64,000 bases of DNA from Pseudeuparius sepicola. Taxonomy: Eukaryota > Arthropoda > Insecta > Coleoptera > Anthribidae. Position numbers and translations under genes: made by a program. This document shows, in pieces, positions 58,280 to 64,000 of the stretch (within the stretch, counting starts at the first letter, position 1; each line of letters opens with the position of its first letter). The notes beneath the pieces are model-generated. The model worked only from the letters and a program-made list of their open reading frames with translations. It made no database searches and was not told the origin of the DNA. Where the stretch lies: the NCBI GenBank assembly GCA_963920635.1, contig OY987298.1, positions 57,701,949-57,765,948 of the forward strand, in the 5' to 3' direction.

Positions 58280-60148
58280 GCCAATAACAGACACATACTA
58301 CTTGCAGACCGTCCTCATTCTGCCATGTGGGATATCATTAGTAGAGCTATCAAGACTCAGACCAAAGCATCTGACAAACTTAGCGCTCACGAATTCAATA
58401 TTTTTTTTATTAGTATTGCTGAGGAAGTAATTAAAAAATTACCAACATCCCAATAAAGACTTCTCAGATTACTTACAGGTCACACCTGACAACGGATGTT
58501 TTATGTTTACACCTGTGACATTCAATACTTTTAGACAAAAGATCTGTCAAACTAAGAACAGCAATAGCAAAGATTGTTTCGGTATTAATGCCAAAATCCT
58601 AAAGACGCTCAAAAATCCTATAATATCTCCTCTAACCAAGCTGATAAATCTGTGTATAAGTGAAGCTGTCTTCCCTCCTTGTCTAAAGACTGCCAAGGTG
58701 ATTCCTATCTTTAAGGGCAAAGGGTCCATTGACGACGTAAATAATTACAGACCGATCTCGCTTGTGCCTGTTTTCTCTAAGGTTTTTGAATCTGTCATGA
58801 AGGATCAGATTAATAATTACTTTGAGGGGAACAACTTGTTTATGCAGAGCCAATTTGGTTTTCGGAATGGGAGGTCTACCACTCTCGCCATAGACTACCT
58901 TATTCAAAACATAGCTGACGGCCTAGAGAGGGGCTTGGATACCTATGCCTCCTTCTTTGACTTGACAAAAGCGTTTGATTGTGTGTCTCACGAAATTTTG
59001 TTAAAAAAACTATCTCTCTACAACTTCAGGCCTGAATCTGTTCTACTTATGAATTCATACCTATCAAATCGCAGGCAATTTGTTTCCCTCAATGGTGGTG
59101 TATCTAGTGAACAGGTGATCAGGCATGGAGTTCCACAGGGATCTGTCTTGGGACCAACTTTATTCCTGATTTTCATTAATGACCTGGCTCAAGCCCTGAA
59201 TGTGATTATTTTTGCTGATGACACCACTAATTTCATAAACTACCATCCATCTGAGCCCATACAGACCATTTCACATAATGTCCACTCCAGTATGGAGGAG
59301 TGGTTCTTGTCAAACTATCTGTGCCTTAATGATGCTAAAACACAGAACATAAACTTTTCCCTCAGACTTCCTTATCGGGGTTTGCAGCATGAGAATGGTG
59401 TTAAGTTCCTTGGTATATTTCTCGATCCCGGACTAACATGGGTTGAACATGTCACCCAACTTAGTAAGAAACTGTCAAAAATAATCTTCCTAATGAGACA
59501 TCTCTCGAAAAATGTGTCAATGCATGTACTAAAAACTGCGTACCATGGGTATTTTGGGGCTAATATGCTGTATGGCACTCTTAACTGGGGTCACTCTGCA
59601 CGGGCGAGGGATATTTTTGGCCTCCAACGGAAAATTGTTCGCGTTATGATGGGTCTTGGATACCGTGACTGCTGTCGACGCTACTTCGTTGATCTTGGTT
59701 TGTTAACTTTCCCTTCCGCCTTTATCTTTCAGTGCCTAAAATACTTGAAACAGAATCTACATCGCTTTACGCAGCATCGCGAGATACACGGGTATGGGAC
59801 ACGTAGTAACACGGATATTTGCCTAACTTCCATAGACTCTCAAGAACCAGAAGAGGTACCGACTATTATTGCGTATTATTCTACAATGTTTTGCCACCAG
59901 CAGTTAGGGACTTGGATGAGAAGTTATTTTTAAGGAGAATAAAACGCTATTTAATTGCAGGATCACTTTATTCCTTCGAGGAATACCTTCGAGGTGATTT
60001 TACTGGATTTTAAGGTGTCGTGTGATTGTAAACGTTCTAGTTAAGGAATACATCTCCTTGTACATTGAGTATTGTATTTTATATTTTGTGACTTGTATAA
60101 GCACTTCATGTGTATGTTTTTACCAATAAATGAATTATTATTATTATA
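58280..60148 (+). mobile_element. 5'-truncated LINE (CR1/Jockey-like) with (ATT)n tail
   Basis: From about 58280 decayed coding sequence can be followed (MWDIISRAIKTQ; LSAHEFNIFFISIAEEVIKK) up to a stop near 58455, then the long frame 58503-59933, a frameshift near 59815, and the C terminus to 60013. The 3' end is aataaatgaattattattat, a typical tail. The endonuclease is missing. Orientation is opposite to SerRS. Confidence 0.88.
58503..59933 (+). pseudogene. LINE ORF2 reverse transcriptase, 3' frameshifted
   Basis: Reverse transcriptase with all core blocks: NNYRPISLVPVFSKVFE (motif 1), QFGFRNGRSTTLAI, SFFDLTKAFDCVSHEILL (A), HGVPQGSVLGPTLFLIFIND (B), VIIFADDTTNF (catalytic FADD, intact, near 59212), VKFLGIFLDP. 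The thumb region follows (YGTLNWGHSARARDIFGLQR). The native end YNVLPPAVRDLDEKLFLRRI.. YSFEEYLRGDF is in another frame (59819-60013), so a frameshift near 59815 breaks the protein. The first Met at 58503 is not the true start, since homologous sequence continues upstream. Confidence 0.93.
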
Positions 60149-61076
60149 GATACATAGGTATGAACACAGGTAAACGGAGTAAACCCACACTGGTAACAAT
60201 AACGTATGGCCTGTTTCCTGTTTATGCAGACTTAATTTAAGGACAGGATTTATGATTTAATTTAACCCTTATTATGTATTCTATTTATCCACATTTGCTT
60301 CATGTAAAATTTAGCCCAAAAAACATATTTTTGATTTGAAAGGTTTTTTGTTGTTTTTGTGCCTTTTTGTCTTAAATTACATGTAAGTTCAATAATTTTA
60401 TTTACGAATGACTTAAGATATTAACTTATTCTTAAGTGAAATCGCGTGAACTACACCATGCATTTTCAGTGTTTTAACTTACGATTTTTAAATTAAATCC
60501 TTAAATTAAGTCTGCCTTTAGATACTTAGGTGGAAGGTTATGATAATACAGTAAATTGCACCTGAACAGCAACTAATTCCCAGAGATTTCACAATTAATT
60601 ACCTACCAATGCTCTTTTGGAAAGGAGAAAAACGATAACCTGCAGTTGTAACTTTTCTTCACCCACGCAGCCTTTCGCTGTGCACGTAACGCCCCCGCTT
60701 TTGTCTTCTATACAAAACACTGAACAAAACAACACACTCGCAATAAAGAAAACTTCAAATTAACGCCGCCACTGAAGATCTGTTCGCTCGAAATGCTAAA
60801 CTGAAAGTGACGCCTCTGTCTAAACAAAAAACATGGCTGATATAGGCTACGCCGCCCAGATGCGCAGGCTAGCTCCGCCCCCTTGAGTTTAAATTCTCCC
60901 CTTCCTTGTTCTCTGCTTCAACCCTAGTGAAAAAGGCCCATTCATATTGAAATCCAGGAATAAAATAACCCTTAAAATGACACCATAAATAAATTTGCAG
61001 CAAACTAAAGTAAATTTAGTTTCAAAGTTTGGTGCATATAAACAGTGATACAAGCATCATCGAGCAGGGCAAACAA

Positions 61077-61141
61077 GAGTTGCTATTGGCTTGTCAGTTC
61101 GCCTTTCTCGCTCATACAAGCAGGCAAGCCAATAGCAACTC
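61077..61141. repeat. Hairpin with 17-bp arms
   Basis: gagttgctattggcttg pairs exactly with caagccaatagcaactc around a 31-base loop. Confidence 0.85.
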
Positions 61142-61372
61142 AGCGGTTGGTGACACGCGTAATATCGTTTACATGCACTGCACCTTGAAATTTTAGGTTT
61201 TAGGTTTATAGGTTAGTACCCACTGGCCCATTTTGGCCACATAAAAGAATAGAGATTTTTAGAGATCGAGAAAAGTTAATATGTTTTGGTGTTCCAGTAA
61301 ACAATTTGCGGCATACCGAAAAAATGTATGCGGAACTGTCTTTTTGATTTGTTCTGTATTAATAAAAATTAC

Positions 61373-61645
61373 CTTTTCAAATTGGTGCACTCTAAAAATT
61401 CCCCTTGTGTCACGTCCATGTGATCCCACTTCTTGTCGGAAGCAAGTTGACAAACCTGCATATCTTATGGGCAAGGCATTCTCAGGTATCCATTCGTCCC
61501 TATGGAATGCGGCGATTGGCTGTTCTGAAGTTGCTATCAAGTATTTTTCCTCTACTTCTTTATCATCCGATTTTTCGCTACCCTTTCCAATTACTTTATA
61601 CAGTTCTTCATCAAATTGGGAGAGCTGAGCAACCTCTTGCATTAT
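61373..61645 (-). CDS. SerRS: Seryl-tRNA synthetase, cytosolic: catalytic exon
   Basis: The acceptor is tgttcttttag and the donor TTTGAAAAG|gtaatt on the - strand; 91 codons, phase 0 at both ends. It begins [20 protein letters not shown] and carries [20 protein letters not shown] (serine-binding TSE loop) and [19 protein letters not shown] (class II motif 2, FRQE) then RVHQFEK. This is the core of the active site. The upstream exons, with the tRNA-binding coiled-coil arm and motif 1, are not visible between 61646 and 64000, so the gene probably continues past the window. Confidence 0.97.
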
Positions 61646-61907
61646 CTAAAAGAACACATATATTAACTAGTGTAAAACGTAAACATGTTGTTCATTTGAG
61701 AATTTCACACTAACATTTTCTAGCCATTTGGACACTTTTATTTTGATTCGTTAACATTGCTATAGCTTCTTCTAAAGGTAATCTAACCTATAATAAGATG
61801 TCCAGACATATTGTTGGCTGGTGTTGTAAATTTTAACAATGATTTTGGAAGCAGCTTCCACATTTCCATGAAAAAATCCCGATAAAATACTGCTCACAGA
61901 TAGAAAA
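61646..61907. other. Short non-coding gap
   Basis: On the - strand a 23-codon run (LPLEEAIAMLTNQNKSVQMA) precedes the SerRS exon, but it has no splice pattern or family that I can support. Confidence 0.35.
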
Positions 61908-62111
61908 ATGCAAGAAAATTTTGAATTACACGAAGAGAATATATTTCAATGTATCCCTGAAGAAATAATAAATACAGCAAACGAAAGTGCAAAGAAATTA
62001 TTACCAAAAAATCAAGAAAAACTTAAGAAACAATATGGTATGTTTATAAATGGAATCACCAAAAAAAAGAAGTTCATTTTGAACCTTCAACTTTATGGTC
62101 AGGCTATTTAA
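61908..62111 (+). pseudogene. Fragment resembling the N terminus of tyrosine-recombinase-like (Crypton-derived) proteins
   Basis: The ATG at 61908 opens a 67-codon frame: MQENFELHEENIFQCIPEEI, then TANESAKKLLPKNQEKLKKQ and YGMFINGITKKKK, ending TAA. The ESAKKLLPKNQEKLKKQY..F pattern resembles the SAM-like core-binding start of the KIAA1958/XerD-like integrase family widespread in insects (LLP.kS...Y...Y..F..W). No catalytic domain follows. Alternatively GTATGT after KKQY could be a donor, making this a first exon. I cannot confirm homology by eye. Confidence 0.35.
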
Positions 62112-63129
62112 ACCTAAAATACTGATGCAAAATTCTGTCGCCTCTAAGTCGAAAAAATGGGCCATATTTTTTTCCCAAAATTTACCCACTCAACTTATTT
62201 GTGTGTTGACTGGGCAAATGGGTGCCATTTTAAAACGCATACATATAAGGTTTAAAATAGACAAACACAAACACCCAAGGCACACTGGTGACTGTGGCAG
62301 GAATCAAACCTGCAGCAGACAGTACCAAGGCCAACTTTCGAGATGTCAATATCTCTATGGCACATGTACGAGAGTGAAAAAGTTTGTGTAACCATAGGAA
62401 TAAATGCAACAAAATTACGAAAATTATTTTTCCTAACCCCAATATACACATAACGGTCATTCTCATATAAGTATTGAATTTAACCATATCTCATGTACGT
62501 TGTGGTTATTTCTCGAAAATACTATTTAACTTTGATGTGAAATATAATTGAGTAAATTATTTTTTTCAAAATGTATTTTTTTTCCTTAAAATTCCACATA
62601 TATGGCTAATCACTATATAAATTTGGCTTCACTTGCAGTAAGTGTTTACGTTGCGATTTGCCATGTTTTTCTTAGCGTAATTGTGCTTTTTGCATATTAC
62701 GTTATTTTGCCATAACCATGGAATGATTTTATATACAGTATGTCCCTGGATTGGGTTAAACACTCTTGTAATTTTTTTTGTTTTTCATTTTTTTGACAAA
62801 AAGGTATTCTTTCTTCTCGTCCACTATTTAGGACCCACAAAATTTTGCACGTGAGAACATGCCTCTTTATCTTGGAGACTGTGTGCTTGATGTTTAAGAA
62901 GCATAGACCTGGCTCTTCGAGGTGTTGCAGTCGGATCACAAGACAGGTGCTAGATATCGATCTCCCAGTTCCTTCTTCCACTCTAGTCAGAAGATCAGAT
63001 ATTTTTTGATTCCAAAAAGATTTTTAATCATTAGAACCTAAAGATACTGCATTTATGATTAGAAATGGGATCAATTTTCAAACATACGGCACTTTTCTTA
63101 TGCATTTTCATGCAATATTTGGAACATAC
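62112..63129. other. Non-coding with a tRNA-like arm
   Basis: On the - strand at 62297-62313 gcaggtttgattcctgc forms a perfect 5-bp stem and 7-base loop like a tRNA T-arm, with a B-box-like core. Neither an acceptor stem nor an anticodon arm folds, so a tRNA-derived SINE piece is more likely than a tRNA gene. No coding exon is seen elsewhere. Confidence 0.4.
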
Positions 63130-64000
63130 TATCTATCTATCTGTCTTGTGCAGGGGGTGGCTGCCTTAGATCGGCCAGGCACGTAGGCCACAGTGGGCAG
63201 GTTGTGCCCCCACAGGCCAGCGTCACACGGCAGCCAGCATGCCGGCGCTCTTGATGAAGGCCCGCAGCTCCCCCACCCTGACATCATATACATCCTCCGC
63301 GCTCAGCTTGGCTGAGCCGAAGGACTCAAATCTGACCCTGTCAAGTGCAGGGCACTCGGTGACCAAGTGGTACGGGGTCTCCTCATCCTCCAGACACCAT
63401 CTGCACTCAGGCTCCTCTCCCACTCCTATAAGGTGCAGGTGGCGAGCCAGGCAGCAGTGTCCGGTGAGGACCCTTACCACTCCCTTTAACTCCGACCTTG
63501 GCAGACGCAGCAGCTCCCTAGACAGGGCGGTCGACGGCCCACGAATCATGAGCCTAGTCTGCCTCATCCCCGGAGTCCGGCGCCACTCCTCAACGAACCT
63601 GCCATGCAGCCATTCGTCTAGGGCTCCAATTGCGACCAGTGGGGCAATCCCCAATATTGGTTCTGGCCCCACTGGTCTTCCCATGGATCCCTCTCTAGCC
63701 AGTTGGTCCGCAGTCTCGTTCCCCGCTATGCCCGCATGACCAGGCACCCACAACAGAACAACCCTGTTCCCTTCGGCCACCAGACTGAGCAAACTCGTTC
63801 TACAGTCCTCCACCAATGGGGACCAGGTACGGTTTGCTCTCAGCACCTGTAAAGCCGCTTTACTGTCAGAGCAGAAAGTCAGCTTCCGGCCCTTAACTCT
63901 GAGCCTGAGCGATTCCTCTGCCCCCATCATGATGGCGAACACCTCCGCCTGGAACACGGTGGTGTGCTCACCGAGGGAGGTAGTCAACCTCCTAGCCAGT
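63130..64000 (-). mobile_element. LINE 3' end with RNase H, running off the window
   Basis: The - strand frame enters from beyond 64000 and ends at 63223. RNase H blocks are FQAEVFAIM, FCSDSKAALQVL and LLWVPGHAGIAGNETADQLA, with the catalytic E, D and the GN-ETAD aspartate in place. The C-terminal zinc-knuckle-like segment is CRWCLEDEETPYHLVTECPAL (C-x2-C-x10-H-x4-C). After the stop come ~90 bp of 3' UTR and an (atct)n-type tail near 63130. This is an I/Jockey/R1-type element by domain order; no frame defect is seen in this part. It is much more GC-rich than its surroundings, suggesting a young copy. Confidence 0.92.
63223..63987 (-). CDS. LINE ORF2 C-terminal part: RNase H domain plus CCHC motif (partial)
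   Basis: Degrades the RNA of the RNA/DNA hybrid during retrotransposition. The open frame continues in phase to the window edge (LARRLTTSLGEHTTVFQAEV), so 63987 is not a true start. RNase H spans roughly 63950-63620. A conserved C-terminal region follows (LTGHCCLARHLHLIG, then the Cys/His motif) and ends GELRAFIKSAGMLAAV. Reverse transcriptase should lie to the right of the window. Confidence 0.9.
   Translation of the reverse strand: MTTSLGEHTTVFQAEVFAIMMGAEESLRLRVKGRKLTFCSDSKAALQVLRANRTWSPLVEDCRTSLLSLVAEGNRVVLLWVPGHAGIAGNETADQLAREGSMGRPVGPEPILGIAPLVAIGALDEWLHGRFVEEWRRTPGMRQTRLMIRGPSTALSRELLRLPRSELKGVVRVLTGHCCLARHLHLIGVGEEPECRWCLEDEETPYHLVTECPALDRVRFESFGSAKLSAEDVYDVRVGELRAFIKSAGMLAAV

Larger units (their letters stand above)
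57173..60942. mobile_element. Inverted-repeat element O in the SerRS intron
   Basis: aatgggcctttttcac at the left is the exact complement of gtgaaaaaggcccatt at the right. Further in, cttcaaccagagaacaagga and ggggagaatataaactc at 57509 pair with 60884-60922. A smaller inverted pair (gcagacttaatttaagg / ccttaaattaagtctgc) lies at 60226-60520. No own protein recognised; the frame at 57244-57603 has no known motif. Confidence 0.65.
56849..61372 (-). other. SerRS intron, 4.5 kb, with transposon insertions
   Basis: On the - strand it begins gtaattttta at 61372 and ends ccattgtttcag at 56849. It holds element O and, inside that, a LINE on the opposite strand. Confidence 0.9.

Noticed and set aside
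62285..62400. tRNA gene on the - strand
   Set aside because: The T-arm is perfect but the other stems do not fold; at best a tRNA-derived SINE fragment.

Overview
This window looks like a stretch of an insect nuclear chromosome: AT-rich, intron-rich, and dominated by transposable elements. The split seryl-tRNA synthetase gene is eukaryotic, the elements are of kinds common in insects (Tc1/mariner, pogo, hAT, TTAA-target elements, LINEs with RNase H, many foldback elements), and nothing bacterial, viral or CRISPR-like is present. I cannot name the species.

Only two host genes are well supported. The first is on the + strand. Five exons (9687-9932, 20992-21112, 40114-40265, 40735-41663, 50858-51031) join in compatible phase at all four junctions and give the last ~540 residues of a Ser/Thr-rich, probably nuclear protein that I do not recognise. 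It spans more than 41 kb because three of its four introns are packed with transposons. The second is cytosolic seryl-tRNA synthetase on the - strand. Two adjoining exons (61373-61645, then 56327-56848) encode the catalytic core and C terminus; its 5' exons are not visible. The two genes are tail to tail, 5.3 kb apart. A LINE and a larger inverted-repeat element sit inside the synthetase intron.

Layout. 1-2.2 kb: degraded LINE and a dispersed repeat. 2.47-9.59 kb: a 7.1-kb TTAA-flanked element holding foldback elements and a nearly complete mariner-like transposon (4403-6605). 9.7-21.1 kb: host exons 1 and 2 visible here, with intron 1 holding a large nest of foldback elements (15.5-20.6 kb). 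21-40 kb: intron 2, with nested inverted-repeat elements (22.6-26.9 kb), a hAT remnant with a perfect 8-bp target duplication (29754-30415), a deleted mariner copy carrying a MITE, another TIR element and a pogo transposon (31.6-36.0 kb), concentric foldbacks (36.4-37.8 kb) and a third copy of one foldback family (38.5-39.9 kb). 40-51 kb: exons 3 to 5 with foldback and TTAA elements in intron 4. 51-56 kb: intergenic repeats. 56.3-61.6 kb: the synthetase. 61.9-64 kb: a recombinase-like fragment and the 3' end of an RNase H-bearing LINE that runs off the window.

Two patterns stand out. Many elements with unrelated interiors share TA-CAGGGTG-type ends and long palindromic arms, and some sit at the symmetry centre of another. 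At least eight separate segments carry arrays of a short palindromic motif, a different motif in each. Both are read directly from the sequence; their meaning is inference.
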